Shown here: one piece after another, positions 42,113 through 50,702 of the stretch
How the letters are laid out: every line of letters begins with the position of its first letter
How positions within the stretch are numbered: position 1 is the first letter of the stretch
DNA from: a virus
IMG/VR virus record: IMGVR_UViG_3300009164_002363
Span: 1-60,899 of that record
Strand: one strand, 5' to 3'
Length of the DNA: 60,899 bases
Made by a program: the position numbers and the translations under genes
Notes under the pieces: generated by a model
Told to the model about the DNA's origin: nothing
What the model saw: only the letters and a program-made list of their open reading frames with translations
Databases searched by the model: none

Positions 42113-44572
42113 TTATCCGTCAAATCCTGCAAGATTGTTACTTGCTTGTATTTCTTCTTGTGTTCTTAATTCACCCTCGCCAGTTGCACCATCTGCAACT
42201 GCTGGCTTAACATCTTGTGTATCTTTAATAAGTTTAATTGTGCCACTAGTGTCTGCAGAAGGGTCACTGGTCTGGCCTGCACGTCTAATCAACGTTAATA
42301 CTTGCGTAAATCTTCCTCGATTAAACGTACTTTCAACTCTAGTAACTTGATACAATCCGCTAAACTGATTTACTAATTTTGTTGGGCCAAATTCATACGC
42401 ACCTTTACTCATGTCAAGGTCAATAGGAGTTCTAAAATCTACAGTAATATCAACTTCTCCAGTTTGGTAGTCAATGCTGTAGTCAGCCGTCATATTTTCA
42501 TATTGTGACTTAGGTGCGGTATAATTGCCCATTCCGCTGTCTCCTAGATAATACGGATCGCCTAAAATAGTCAGTGTAGTATTAACCATGTCAAAAGGAT
42601 TGTTTAATACATTATTTTGAAATTCTCTTGCGGCTCTAGTCTCAGGAGTTTCACGGCCACTAGTTCCAGTACCAGTATCTGTTTTAATTACATCACTGCG
42701 TATTTCTTTTGTTGCTTCACCAGCAAGTGGTGCTTTATTTCCAGATTCTGGTGCTACTGATTCTGCATCTTGAGCAGCATTTGCACCAGACGATTCTTTT
42801 GCTCTCTGGGCGCCTTCGTTATTTTTTCCTGCATCTGCAGACATTGCAGAATAGAAGGCCGCTTTAAATTTAATATCAAAATTTATAATATCTAAATTTT
42901 TAGCTGTGTAGATATAGTTGTATGCTTTAACTGCTTGTTTTTTTGCTTGCTTAACTTTAGGGTTAGCAGTGTTTGTTGGCATGAAGCTTGATGCATCAAT
43001 ACCAAATGGTACTACACGATACACAATAAGTTTTGGTTGAACTCCAGTTTTATCTAAATTGTCATCTGATGGAATGGTATATACCTGCGCTTCAATGCGC
43101 CACCATGGAATTTTTCCAGTGTCAGATGTTTGTGTGCTAGTCAGTGCTTGGCGGCCATAGTCGCTCATTAACATGACTTGATTTATAGCATTAGGAATAT
43201 CTGTACCTTGCGAGAATTTAAATGTTCCTTCAGTTGGGTCTATTGCGATGTTTCCTCGGGTGTATACTTTAGCTTTTTCATCGTAGACTAATCCATCTTT
43301 AGCAAAAGATGCATCGCCAATCCTCTCGGGATTAAATCCCATGCTAGCTCGTCCTAACGAATTCATGTCTCCATCTTCTTGTATTAAGGTTCCGTTCCCG
43401 CCTTCGTCTTTAGCCTTTAAGGCTATTTTTAATTTAGTTTGCAGGTCACCGCCTTGTACTGCGCCTGTGCTTGGAGATTGTGTTGCTGACCCACCGTCAT
43501 CTTCATTGTCAGCGGCCGCACCGGACGTTAAGTCACTAGGAAACATAATCAATATTTGATCAGGTACTTTAACAATTCCTTTTTTCTTAGCTGCATCGTT
43601 GAGACGTTCATTTAATACAACTTGTAAACTTCTTTCGCCAGTTTGTAACATCTGTCCAACTGTCTTACCTCTAATTGTGATGTCTGTTTTAAGTTCTAAG
43701 TAACTGCTGGCAAAACCTTTTTCATTCCAAGGAAATGCTGATACATCATATTCAGCACCACGACCGGTTACTTTCATTTCAATAGTGCTTAATTTTAAAG
43801 GAAAGTGCTTTGTTGTTTTTTCTATAGATAATGTATCTGCTGCAATCCCTTGTTGCGCAGAATTTAGATGGCCTTTGAATTCGATTGTTAGCAATAATGG
43901 AACATCCATATAATTCTTATAGCCAGAGGCTTCGGCAGCAATTTGTAAGGATTCAAAAAACAATCCCATGCTATAAATTTCAGTAACTTTAAAATTTATT
44001 TTAGTAGCATTGGTGTTGCCAGTGTCCTTATCTAGGTTGATAACACTTCCGACAGTTAAATTATCCATAAAGAAATCAAATTTACCATATTCAGTCTTTA
44101 CTCGATTATCAGGAGAACCGCTGGCACTTTTAAAAATAATTTGACCCAGTTGTCCTTTCTTGTATGTTTCGTTTGGGAAATTTATGCTTGCGGCATCAAG
44201 TACGCTTAATGTAAAAATATAATTATAACTAGCATAACTGTGTAATATATTTGCCATTGGCAACTCAGTCCTAAGATTTACTGAGGTTGCAGACGAATTA
44301 ATTGACTTACTAAGGTTGCCCAGGTCGACAATGTTTGATATCTGTTGTTGTATTTGCCCAAGTGCGCCGGCGAGGCCTGCAATCTGTCCAGGTATTGCCG
44401 AGGACAGGGCTGTGCCAAGATTACTTATTCCATTGGCTGCTGCTTTTTGTATTCCGCTGATAGCACCGTTGACTGAGCCTAATGCACTGGCCAAGCCAGT
44501 ATTAGATACAATTTTGGTTGCCTGACTAACTGCAGATGTTGCAGAATTAAGTGCCGAATCAAACAATCCCAT
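42113..44572 (-). CDS. Probable baseplate hub protein (gp27-like position), 819 residues
   Basis: Large protein between gp53 and gp5. The first 90 residues are Ala/Gly/Ser-rich and helical (SALNSATSAVSQATKIVSNT...), possibly an amphipathic or membrane-seeking segment. Then come beta-rich domains (YNYIFTLSVLDAASINFPNETYKKG, LLLTIEFKGHL, DWRIE-like VYTIPSDD) and a C-terminal block TTLTILGDPYYLGDSGMGNYTAPK with DYQTGEVDITVDFRTPIDLDMSKG. Place and beta-build fit a hub scaffold that carries gp5, but 819 residues is about twice T4 gp27, and I do not see clear sequence identity. Hub role is inference from the operon order. Confidence 0.6.
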   Translation of the reverse strand: MGLFDSALNSATSAVSQATKIVSNTGLASALGSVNGAISGIQKAAANGISNLGTALSSAIPGQIAGLAGALGQIQQQISNIVDLGNLSKSINSSATSVNLRTELPMANILHSYASYNYIFTLSVLDAASINFPNETYKKGQLGQIIFKSASGSPDNRVKTEYGKFDFFMDNLTVGSVINLDKDTGNTNATKINFKVTEIYSMGLFFESLQIAAEASGYKNYMDVPLLLTIEFKGHLNSAQQGIAADTLSIEKTTKHFPLKLSTIEMKVTGRGAEYDVSAFPWNEKGFASSYLELKTDITIRGKTVGQMLQTGERSLQVVLNERLNDAAKKKGIVKVPDQILIMFPSDLTSGAAADNEDDGGSATQSPSTGAVQGGDLQTKLKIALKAKDEGGNGTLIQEDGDMNSLGRASMGFNPERIGDASFAKDGLVYDEKAKVYTRGNIAIDPTEGTFKFSQGTDIPNAINQVMLMSDYGRQALTSTQTSDTGKIPWWRIEAQVYTIPSDDNLDKTGVQPKLIVYRVVPFGIDASSFMPTNTANPKVKQAKKQAVKAYNYIYTAKNLDIINFDIKFKAAFYSAMSADAGKNNEGAQRAKESSGANAAQDAESVAPESGNKAPLAGEATKEIRSDVIKTDTGTGTSGRETPETRAAREFQNNVLNNPFDMVNTTLTILGDPYYLGDSGMGNYTAPKSQYENMTADYSIDYQTGEVDITVDFRTPIDLDMSKGAYEFGPTKLVNQFSGLYQVTRVESTFNRGRFTQVLTLIRRAGQTSDPSADTSGTIKLIKDTQDVKPAVADGATGEGELRTQEEIQASNNLAGFDG

Positions 44573-44573
44573 A

Positions 44574-44873
44574 TTATAATCCCAATATATCTATTAAACT
44601 TGATTTCTTAGGAAGATAAATTTGAGTCCCGGGGATAAAATCAAAGATAGGATCTTGTAAAATATCTAAATTGCGTTGTATAAAAACCCACCACAACTTG
44701 TTAGTGCCATAAAGGTCGTGTGCCAGTAGATCAGGACGATGGCTATACTGTGGTTCTATTGTGTATATTGCATCATCAGCTTCTGCACTTACTGGTCTTA
44801 TTTTTAAAATATTCAAATAATTATTTGATATAGTAGTGTTTGCCCACGGGCTTGTATTGGAATATGTTGCCAT
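44574..44873 (-). CDS. 53: Baseplate wedge protein gp53
   Basis: gp53 is a wedge core subunit with a LysM-like fold. Although only 99 residues (T4 gp53 is 196), the family signature is clear: YSHRPDLLAHDLYGTNKLWWVFIQRNLD, here split as about residues 43-70, then DPIFDFIPGTQIYLPKK. This pattern (RPDLLA, YG, LWWVF, RN, DPIxDF) recurs in gp53 proteins of T4-like phages. It is one base from the hub gene and overlaps the gp48/54-like gene by one base, in the tail-baseplate operon. Confidence 0.85.
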   Translation of the reverse strand: MATYSNTSPWANTTISNNYLNILKIRPVSAEADDAIYTIEPQYSHRPDLLAHDLYGTNKLWWVFIQRNLDILQDPIFDFIPGTQIYLPKKSSLIDILGL

Positions 44874-45943
44874 TAGATAAATCCGCCTGTGCCGTTAACG
44901 TATCCACCGGTTACAAATTTTTGTAAACTAAATTGTCGAACTGCTTCTCTGCTATAAACTGGTTGTAGAGTAACCGTTAATGTACTCTTATTTGGCACAT
45001 GGGTGTTGCCGCTAGCTGTTGGAAAAGCGCCACCAAGCCCTTGACCTGAACCGCCACTTAATAAGCTAGCAACTCCCCCAATGGCGCCGCCCACAGCTCC
45101 AACTTTACCTAAACTAGTTGCTAGCTTGCCGGCACCTAATGCTCCTGCAACTCCTGCAAGTCCTGAACTTAGTGCTGCAATACCAGAGATGGTTGATGCT
45201 GCGCCGCCTGATGCTGCTCCAAAGCCGCTGAATCCAGCAGTCCCCATTGTTGTAGCAATATAGTTTGCATCAGCTGGAAGGTCAATACTAAAACTAGTAA
45301 TTACTACAGGAACATTTTTAAAAACAAAATCGCCGTAACCGTTTAACGATAGGATAGGAGGAGGACTACCTGCCGAGTCCCCGTCACCTGTGTACATTTT
45401 TGTAGCCGATCTTAAAAAGTGTACGGCAGCAATCCAATACTGTGCTTGGACAGCATCTTCAACGTTAAATGGTCCCGATACAGATATTGCATTTGCTTTA
45501 CTGTTCTGATAAGCCATGAATTGATAATTTTGATGTGTAATTGCAACATCATCGTAACTAGCACTATGAGAAATACTAATTGTTGGAGTGTATGGAAATA
45601 CTAATCCACCTGCACGTTGTAGAGGTGCTAGCACATCACTTGATGCGAAGAAATTTGGAGGGATTGACAAACGTACACGCCAGTCATCTGAATTACCAGG
45701 TCCTGAAAATTGAACTCTTGTTGCTGCGGCTGCTGCGCCCGTGCCTCCACTACCCGGTAAATTGATGCTTCGTAATGCAGAGATCAATCCCGAAGGGTTG
45801 GATAAATTATTAAGGGCACCTGCCAGTTTGCTAGCAGTACCTAACGCACCTTGGATTCCTCCCATTGCGCCGCTGATTGAAGAACCAATAGATTGTGCTT
45901 GGCTAACAACCGACCCAATACTTGAACCTAAGTCAAATCCCAT
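44873..45943 (-). CDS. Baseplate / tail tube initiator-like protein (gp48 or gp54 type)
   Basis: 356 residues. The N-terminus is Ala/Gly/Ser-rich and helical (IGSVVSQAQSIGSSISGAMGGI...), then DWRVRLSIPPNFFASSDVLAPLQRAGGLVFPYTPTISISHSASY and ALNSKANAISVSGPFNVEDAVQAQYWIAAVHFLRSATKMYTG in quoted parts between about 75 and 190. The centre resembles tube-initiator folds related to gp54 and gp48; I cannot tell which of the two. A 45-residue Ala/Gly-rich insert separates it from the last block (TLTVTLQPVYSREAVRQFSLQKF). It is the first gene of the minus-strand baseplate operon, with AAGGAG upstream and a late-type element 20 bases before its start. Confidence 0.65.
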   Translation of the reverse strand: MGFDLGSSIGSVVSQAQSIGSSISGAMGGIQGALGTASKLAGALNNLSNPSGLISALRSINLPGSGGTGAAAAATRVQFSGPGNSDDWRVRLSIPPNFFASSDVLAPLQRAGGLVFPYTPTISISHSASYDDVAITHQNYQFMAYQNSKANAISVSGPFNVEDAVQAQYWIAAVHFLRSATKMYTGDGDSAGSPPPILSLNGYGDFVFKNVPVVITSFSIDLPADANYIATTMGTAGFSGFGAASGGAASTISGIAALSSGLAGVAGALGAGKLATSLGKVGAVGGAIGGVASLLSGGSGQGLGGAFPTASGNTHVPNKSTLTVTLQPVYSREAVRQFSLQKFVTGGYVNGTGGFI

Positions 45944-45962
45944 TATGGACTCCTTTGTTACT

Positions 45963-45970
45963 CTATTTAG
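45963..45970 (-). promoter_or_regulatory. Late-promoter-like element CTAAATAG heading the baseplate operon
   Basis: Minus-strand element 20 bases before the gp48/54-like start, with AAAGGAG between. It abuts the -35 of the divergent plus-strand promoter at 45971, so the two transcription units share a very short control region. Confidence 0.5.
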
Positions 45971-45999
45971 TTGACAAAATTAAGTACATAGTTTATAAT
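45971..45999 (+). promoter_or_regulatory. Perfect consensus sigma-70-type promoter for gp55
   Basis: TTGACA at 45971-45976 and TATAAT at 45994-45999 with a 17-base spacer match the full consensus. It drives the late sigma factor gene (start 46019), so the switch protein is probably made by host polymerase before late genes are turned on. Confidence 0.88.
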
Positions 46000-46018
46000 A
46001 TTATAAAATAGGACTACA

Positions 46019-46840
46019 ATGAAAGTTAATTATCTCAACAACAAAGATCTACTAGAAGAAATACATAAAAGTAAAAATACATTTTGCAGTTTTACTGATC
46101 CTGCTTTTCATCGATATGATCTCATTTTACCCAATATTGATAAAATAAACATTAGAACTGTTGCCGAAGCTAAACGTGCGCGGGCCAAGCGCATCGGGCA
46201 AGAAGAATATCAGCGGCGCAAGGCCCTTGGAGAAAAGGTCAAGCAAGCAGACACCGAAGTTGATTATAAAAAAATTGCCAAGACTGATGTGATTTTTCGC
46301 ATAATGTCCTTTGATCATATTCCGTTGAACGGCACACGCAAGAAAAATCCTAAAACTCTAGCAGATCATAGAGATAAAGTAAATTTTCCCCCGTTCCAGC
46401 ATTGGAAGTTTGATGAAAATGATATTCTAGTGTGTGTTGGCAAAAGCCATTGGAAGGGTGATTTAGAAAAGGGCAAATTTAATAAAGATCACGGGCAGAT
46501 TACTAACACACTAGCCCGTATGTACATTAAATTGTGCGAACGCTATGCTACTCGTGGTAATGTCCGTGGCTATACTTACAATGATGAGATGCGAGGGCAG
46601 GCTATTCTGCAACTTACACAAATTGGGTTACAGTTTGATGAAAGTAAATCAGATAATCCGTTTGCTTACTTTACAGCCGCAGTTACTAACAGTTTTGTAA
46701 GAATTATTAATTTAGAAAAACGTAATCAAAACATCCGCGATGATCTATTAGAAATTAATGGCATGAATCCTAGCTATAGTAGGACTGGCTCAGGTGAACA
46801 TGCAGCCGCTGTCAAACGATTCGACGAAACTACCGATTGA
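46019..46840 (+). CDS. 55: Late transcription sigma factor gp55
   Basis: gp55 is the phage sigma-like subunit that directs host RNA polymerase to late promoters of type TATAAATA, with gp33 and the sliding clamp in T4. The 273 residues exceed T4 gp55 (185); the extra part is mostly a charged N-terminal half (AKRARAKRIGQEEYQRRKALGEKVKQ). The C-terminal half is diagnostic: YATRGNVRGYTYNDEMRGQAILQLTQIGLQFDESKSDNPFAYFTAAVTNSFVRIIN, residues about 170-235, matching the sigma-2-like region of gp55 in other T4-like phages. The strong promoter ahead and the many TAAATA elements elsewhere fit. Its stop overlaps the -35 of the next promoter. (Motif quoted in two natural pieces: YATRGNVRGYTYNDEMRGQA and ILQLTQIGLQFDESK.). 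Confidence 0.93.
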   Translation: MKVNYLNNKDLLEEIHKSKNTFCSFTDPAFHRYDLILPNIDKINIRTVAEAKRARAKRIGQEEYQRRKALGEKVKQADTEVDYKKIAKTDVIFRIMSFDHIPLNGTRKKNPKTLADHRDKVNFPPFQHWKFDENDILVCVGKSHWKGDLEKGKFNKDHGQITNTLARMYIKLCERYATRGNVRGYTYNDEMRGQAILQLTQIGLQFDESKSDNPFAYFTAAVTNSFVRIINLEKRNQNIRDDLLEINGMNPSYSRTGSGEHAAAVKRFDETTD

Positions 46841-46865
46841 CCTGTTGTTCTAGAACAGCTATAAT
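46837..46865 (+). promoter_or_regulatory. Sigma-70-type promoter for gp47-gp46 with palindrome in the spacer
   Basis: TTGACC at 46837-46842 and TATAAT at 46860-46865, 17 bases apart, one mismatch from consensus. The -35 overlaps the gp55 stop codon. The spacer contains the perfect 12-base palindrome TGTTCTAGAACA (46846-46857), which could be a repressor site or RNA hairpin. Confidence 0.82.
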
Positions 46866-46885
46866 GTAATGATGGAGAACGCACA

Positions 46886-47899
46886 TTGAGTAATCTTTTT
46901 AAAAAAGTAGCCTGTTTTACAGACATCCACTTTGGATTAAAGTCTAACAGCCAAGTACATAACCAAGACTGCGAGGATTTCGTAGATTGGTATATTGCCA
47001 AAGCCAAGGAGGAAGGGTGTGATGTTGGAATTTTTATGGGTGATTGGCATCACAATCGCAACAGTCTTAATATCACTACTATGGACTATAGTCTTAGGGC
47101 CCTGGAAAAGCTCGGTAAGGCGTTTGATCAATTTTATTTCTTTCCTGGCAATCATGATCTTTATTACAAAGACAAACGAGATATACACTCTGTCGAGTTC
47201 GGCAAGTATATTCCTGGAATTACTGTTGTTCATGAGCCTACTACCATTGGCGATGTTACACTTTGCCCGTGGCTCGTCGGAGAAGAATGGAAAGCTGTAG
47301 GTAAAAAAGGCGGCAAATATATATTTGGACACTTTGAGTTGCCCAGCTTCTTTATGAATGCTATGATACAGATGCCGGATCACGGTGAGATTCAGCTAGA
47401 TAGCTTTAAAGGATACGAACTAGGATTTAGTGGGCACTTCCACAAACGCCAACAGCAACGTAATATGATCTATATTGGCAATGCATTTCCTCATAACTAT
47501 GCAGATACATGGGATGACGAGCGCGGCATGATGATCCTTGAGTGGGGTGGTCAGCCAGAGTATCACACATGGCCCATGCAACCAACATTCCGCACGGTTA
47601 AACTAAGTCAACTTATTGACGAAGCTGATACAATTATTAAACCTAATCAGCATCTGCGTGTTAGTCTTGATATTGATATCACTTATGAAGAGGCAAGTTT
47701 TGTCAAAGAAGACTTCATGAACAAGTACGACATTCGAGAATTAACACTTATTCCCGAAAAGAAAGAATTAGAAATTAATACTGACATTGACATACAGGCA
47801 TTTGAGAGTGTAGATCAAATTGTTAGTAATCAACTAATCAATATCGAAAGCGATACATTTGATAAAAAAATATTGTTGGAAATTTATAATAGCCTATGA
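46886..47899 (+). CDS. 47: Recombination endonuclease subunit gp47 (Mre11/SbcD type)
   Basis: gp47 with gp46 processes DNA ends for recombination-dependent replication and host DNA breakdown. Seen calcineurin-type phosphoesterase motifs: Asp13 and His15 (FTDIHFG), GDWHHNR at 52-58, GNHD at 88-91 and GHFH at 183-186, all intact. Length (337) matches T4 gp47 (339). The start is a TTG with GGAG upstream (46874-46877); no in-frame ATG lies between the promoter and the first motif. The gene has its own promoter and ends in an ATGA overlap with gp46, a typical subunit pair. Function is well established for the family. Confidence 0.94.
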   Translation: MSNLFKKVACFTDIHFGLKSNSQVHNQDCEDFVDWYIAKAKEEGCDVGIFMGDWHHNRNSLNITTMDYSLRALEKLGKAFDQFYFFPGNHDLYYKDKRDIHSVEFGKYIPGITVVHEPTTIGDVTLCPWLVGEEWKAVGKKGGKYIFGHFELPSFFMNAMIQMPDHGEIQLDSFKGYELGFSGHFHKRQQQRNMIYIGNAFPHNYADTWDDERGMMILEWGGQPEYHTWPMQPTFRTVKLSQLIDEADTIIKPNQHLRVSLDIDITYEEASFVKEDFMNKYDIRELTLIPEKKELEINTDIDIQAFESVDQIVSNQLINIESDTFDKKILLEIYNSL

Positions 47900-49674
47900 T
47901 CAAAATTAAGGATTTAACCGTAAAAAACTTTATGAGTGTGGGTAATCAAACCCAAGCTGTAAATTTTGGACGTGAACAATTAACTCTTGTGCTAGGAGAA
48001 AACTTAGATCAAGGTGGAGATGACAGCGGATCACGCAATGGTACAGGTAAAACTACTATTGTTAATGCATTAAGTTTTGCATTATTTGGTACTGCACTGA
48101 CTAACATCAAGAAAGATAACTTAATCAATAAGATTAATAACAAGAACATGTTAGTTACTTTATCGTTTGAGAAAGACGGTAATAAGTATAAGATTGAACG
48201 TGGTCGTAAACCTACGATTATGAAGTTCTATGTTAATAGTCAAGAGCAAAGTGCAGAGTCTAATGACGACAGTCAGGGCGATATGCGAGAAACGCAGAAA
48301 GATATTGACGAGTTGTTAGGTATGAGCCACGATATGTTCAAGCATATTGTTGCTCTTAATACCTATACAGAACCGTTTCTCAGCTTAAAAGCTAATGAAC
48401 AACGTGAAATTATTGAACAGTTGTTAGGTATTACATTATTAAGTGAAAAAGCTGACTTGCTGAAAGAGCAAATTAGAATTACTAAAGAATCAATCTTTCA
48501 AGAAACTGCTGATATAGAAGCTTCTAAAAAATCTAACGATAAAATACAAGTAAGTATAACTGGTTTAGAAACTAGACAATCAGCTTGGTATGCGCAACAA
48601 AAAACAGATTTCGAAAAAATTGCAAATAGTATTACAGAGCTGCAAAACGTTGATATTGAGCGTGAATTAGAACAACATGCCAAGCTAAAACAATATAATG
48701 AACATGCAGCTAAGATTAAAAGTCTCAATAAAGAGAAAGCAACCTTAGAAACAGCAGTCATACAAGCTGATAAGAGCGTTACTAAGTATACTAAAGAGTT
48801 AGAACAGTTAAAAAATAAGACATGTCCTGCTTGCGAACAGGGATTACATAGTCACAAGCATGAAGAAATGACTTCTAGTGCCGAGAAAAATCTAGCAGAT
48901 GCTATGCTGTATTTGCAAGGTGTTAGTGATAGCTATACTAGCGTATTACAAGAATTAGAAACTATTGGTGACATCAATGGCAGGCCTAACACTTACTATG
49001 ACACTGTAGAAGAAGCATTAAAGCATCAAAACAATCTTACTAGTTTAGAATCTGCTCTAGTAAAAAGAACAGATGAAGTTGACCCGTATCAAGAACAAAT
49101 TGACGATTTAAGGCACACTGCTATCCAAGAAATATCATGGGATAACATTAATCTACTGAATAGTATGAAGGATCATCAAGAGTTTTTGCTCAAACTGCTG
49201 ACTAATAAAGATTCGTTTATTCGTAAGAAGATCATTGATCAAAACCTTGCCTATTTGAATAACAGGCTTACCTACTATCTTGACAAGATGGGATTACCTC
49301 ACCAAGTAAGTTTCCTAAACGATTTAAACGTTGAGATTACTCAGTTAGGACAAGATCTAGACTTTGACAACTTGTCTCGTGGCGAGCGTAATCGTTTAAT
49401 CCTTGGATTGTCGTGGGCATTCCGTGATGTATGGGAAAGTCTGTATCAAAGCATTAATTTATTGTTTGTTGATGAACTTATTGACAACGGATTAGATGCG
49501 AACGGTGTAGAAAATGCTTTAGGCGTACTTAAGAAGATGGCACGTGAACGTAAGAAGAACATTTTCTTAATCTCACACAAAGACGAATTGATAGGTCGTG
49601 TTAATAATGTGCTTAAAGTTATTAAAGAAAACGGCTTTACCAGCTATGCAAACGATATTGAAATAGAAGAATGA
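47896..49674 (+). CDS. 46: Recombination ATPase subunit gp46 (Rad50/SbcC type)
   Basis: gp46 is the SMC-like ATPase partner of gp47. Walker A RNGTGKTT at about 47-54 sits after an N-terminal KDLTVKNFMSVG strand; long coiled-coil arms follow, with a zinc hook CPAC at 310-313; the signature LSRGERNRLILGLSW is near 493-507 and Walker B LLFVDEL near 522-528. Length (592) agrees with T4 gp46 (560). The start overlaps the gp47 stop (ATGA), fitting a 1:1 complex. Nothing in the motifs appears damaged, so the nuclease complex should be functional. Confidence 0.95.
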   Translation: MIKIKDLTVKNFMSVGNQTQAVNFGREQLTLVLGENLDQGGDDSGSRNGTGKTTIVNALSFALFGTALTNIKKDNLINKINNKNMLVTLSFEKDGNKYKIERGRKPTIMKFYVNSQEQSAESNDDSQGDMRETQKDIDELLGMSHDMFKHIVALNTYTEPFLSLKANEQREIIEQLLGITLLSEKADLLKEQIRITKESIFQETADIEASKKSNDKIQVSITGLETRQSAWYAQQKTDFEKIANSITELQNVDIERELEQHAKLKQYNEHAAKIKSLNKEKATLETAVIQADKSVTKYTKELEQLKNKTCPACEQGLHSHKHEEMTSSAEKNLADAMLYLQGVSDSYTSVLQELETIGDINGRPNTYYDTVEEALKHQNNLTSLESALVKRTDEVDPYQEQIDDLRHTAIQEISWDNINLLNSMKDHQEFLLKLLTNKDSFIRKKIIDQNLAYLNNRLTYYLDKMGLPHQVSFLNDLNVEITQLGQDLDFDNLSRGERNRLILGLSWAFRDVWESLYQSINLLFVDELIDNGLDANGVENALGVLKKMARERKKNIFLISHKDELIGRVNNVLKVIKENGFTSYANDIEIEE

Positions 49675-49946
49675 ACTACGAAGAGTTGCACGATCAACTA
49701 ATGAAAGAATTCAGAGCCTACTTTGAAGACTATCAAAATTGGGCAACTACAGAGTCGCATGCCAGTGGTATGCGTACTCGCGCACACTTGTCAGAAATTA
49801 GACGATTTGCCAGCGCATTACGAGTAGAAATACTAGAAACACGTAGAACTAAACCAAAAATTAAATCTCCTGCATATAGGGCTGCAAAGCTCGCAGAACA
49901 ACAGGCTCAGAACCAACAGGCTCACGGGAATGATGATGCTAACTAA
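49671..49946 (+). CDS. Basic hypothetical protein, 91 residues
   Basis: Starts by ATGA overlap with gp46. N-terminal acidic helix (YEELHDQLMKEFRAYFEDYQNW), then Arg/Lys-rich helices (RTRAHLSEIRRFASALRVEILETRRTKPKIKSPAYRAAK) and a Gln/Asn-rich tail. The basic C-terminal part could bind DNA, as in small histone-like phage proteins, but no named family fits. Probably co-expressed with the recombination nuclease. Function unknown. Confidence 0.72.
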   Translation: MNYEELHDQLMKEFRAYFEDYQNWATTESHASGMRTRAHLSEIRRFASALRVEILETRRTKPKIKSPAYRAAKLAEQQAQNQQAHGNDDAN

Positions 49947-49949
49947 AGC

Positions 49950-50378
49950 ATGTCATGGACTTATCAGAATGAAATTATCGAAACACTCCCCGAAGAGTGC
50001 ATCGGATTTGTATATCTTATAACCAATGTCATCTCTGGCAGAAAATATATAGGCAAAAAACTTGCTAAATTCTCTAAGACTACAACTAAAACTGTAAAAT
50101 TAAAGAACGGTACCAAGAAAAAAAAGAAAATTCGCAGTAAGATCGATTCTGACTGGCGCGACTATTATGGTAGTAGCGTAGAATTAACTAAAGACATAGA
50201 CTCACTAGGCAAAGAAAATTTCACAAGAGAAATCTTATATTACTGCAACTCAAAAGCGCAATGCTCTTACATCGAGGCCAGAGAACAATTCTCCCGTAAA
50301 GTATTAGAATCAAACGAGTATTACAACGGACACATACAAGTTCGTGTACACGGCTCACACATTATATTAAAATCTTAG
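49950..50378 (+). CDS. GIY-YIG-type nuclease-domain protein
   Basis: 142 residues with a GIY-YIG-like nuclease core: GFVYLITN at 19-26 (strand with the first Tyr), KYIGKK at 32-37 giving Y33-I34-G35, then a Lys-rich insertion (41-62) and DWRDYYGSS, and YIEAREQF near 111-118 with the acidic residue expected in the family. Such proteins are found next to gp46/gp47 in marine T4-like phages, where they could be homing (Seg-like) or repair endonucleases. It is too small to carry a clear DNA-recognition domain. Homing is therefore less likely than a compact housekeeping nuclease; undecided. It is the last gene before the 470-base gene-free stretch. Confidence 0.62.
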   Translation: MSWTYQNEIIETLPEECIGFVYLITNVISGRKYIGKKLAKFSKTTTKTVKLKNGTKKKKKIRSKIDSDWRDYYGSSVELTKDIDSLGKENFTREILYYCNSKAQCSYIEAREQFSRKVLESNEYYNGHIQVRVHGSHIILKS

Positions 50379-50700
50379 GCTCATCAAGCAGTAATAGCAA
50401 GCGCAAGCTAACATCGTGCGCCCGTATACCTGGATCTCGGATCGCAGGGAAGGAAACTCTAGCTGCTAAGAGTACTTAACCACCATCCTTAACAGGACGA
50501 GGATCGCAAAGCTGCCGCGGTTTGGTTATTTAAAGGAATTAAAGGCAAAAAGAGGGAGAAATACCCACGTTTGCATGTATGTTAGCGTATGCATGTAGGC
50601 CGCCGTCATATAAAGACACAGCTCGAGGTACCGGATGACCGCCTCTGTAATGCTGTAACGCTAGGTGATAAATGTGCAACTCAGATAATGTTGAATTTAT
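50379..50700 (+). ncRNA. Candidate structured non-coding RNA region (strand uncertain)
   Basis: No gene-sized frame occupies this stretch. Its base composition stands out: 66 of 120 bases in 50401-50520 are G or C (55%) and 33 of 60 in 50581-50640, in an otherwise AT-rich genome. Possible helices include GCGCA (50401-50405) with TGCGC (50417-50421), ACTCT with AGAGT around a loop near 50457-50473, and AGGC plus GTCAT at 50597-50610 with ATGAC plus GCCT at 50635-50644. The octamer GGATCGCA occurs twice (50448-50456 region and 50501-50508). I found no tRNA, tmRNA or RNase P signature. The strand and ends are not defined. Confidence 0.45.
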
Positions 50701-50702
50701 TT

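Noticed and set aside
50379-50390. GATGAG on the minus strand as part of a hammerhead ribozyme core
   Set aside because: The full CTGATGA and GAAA core elements are absent.
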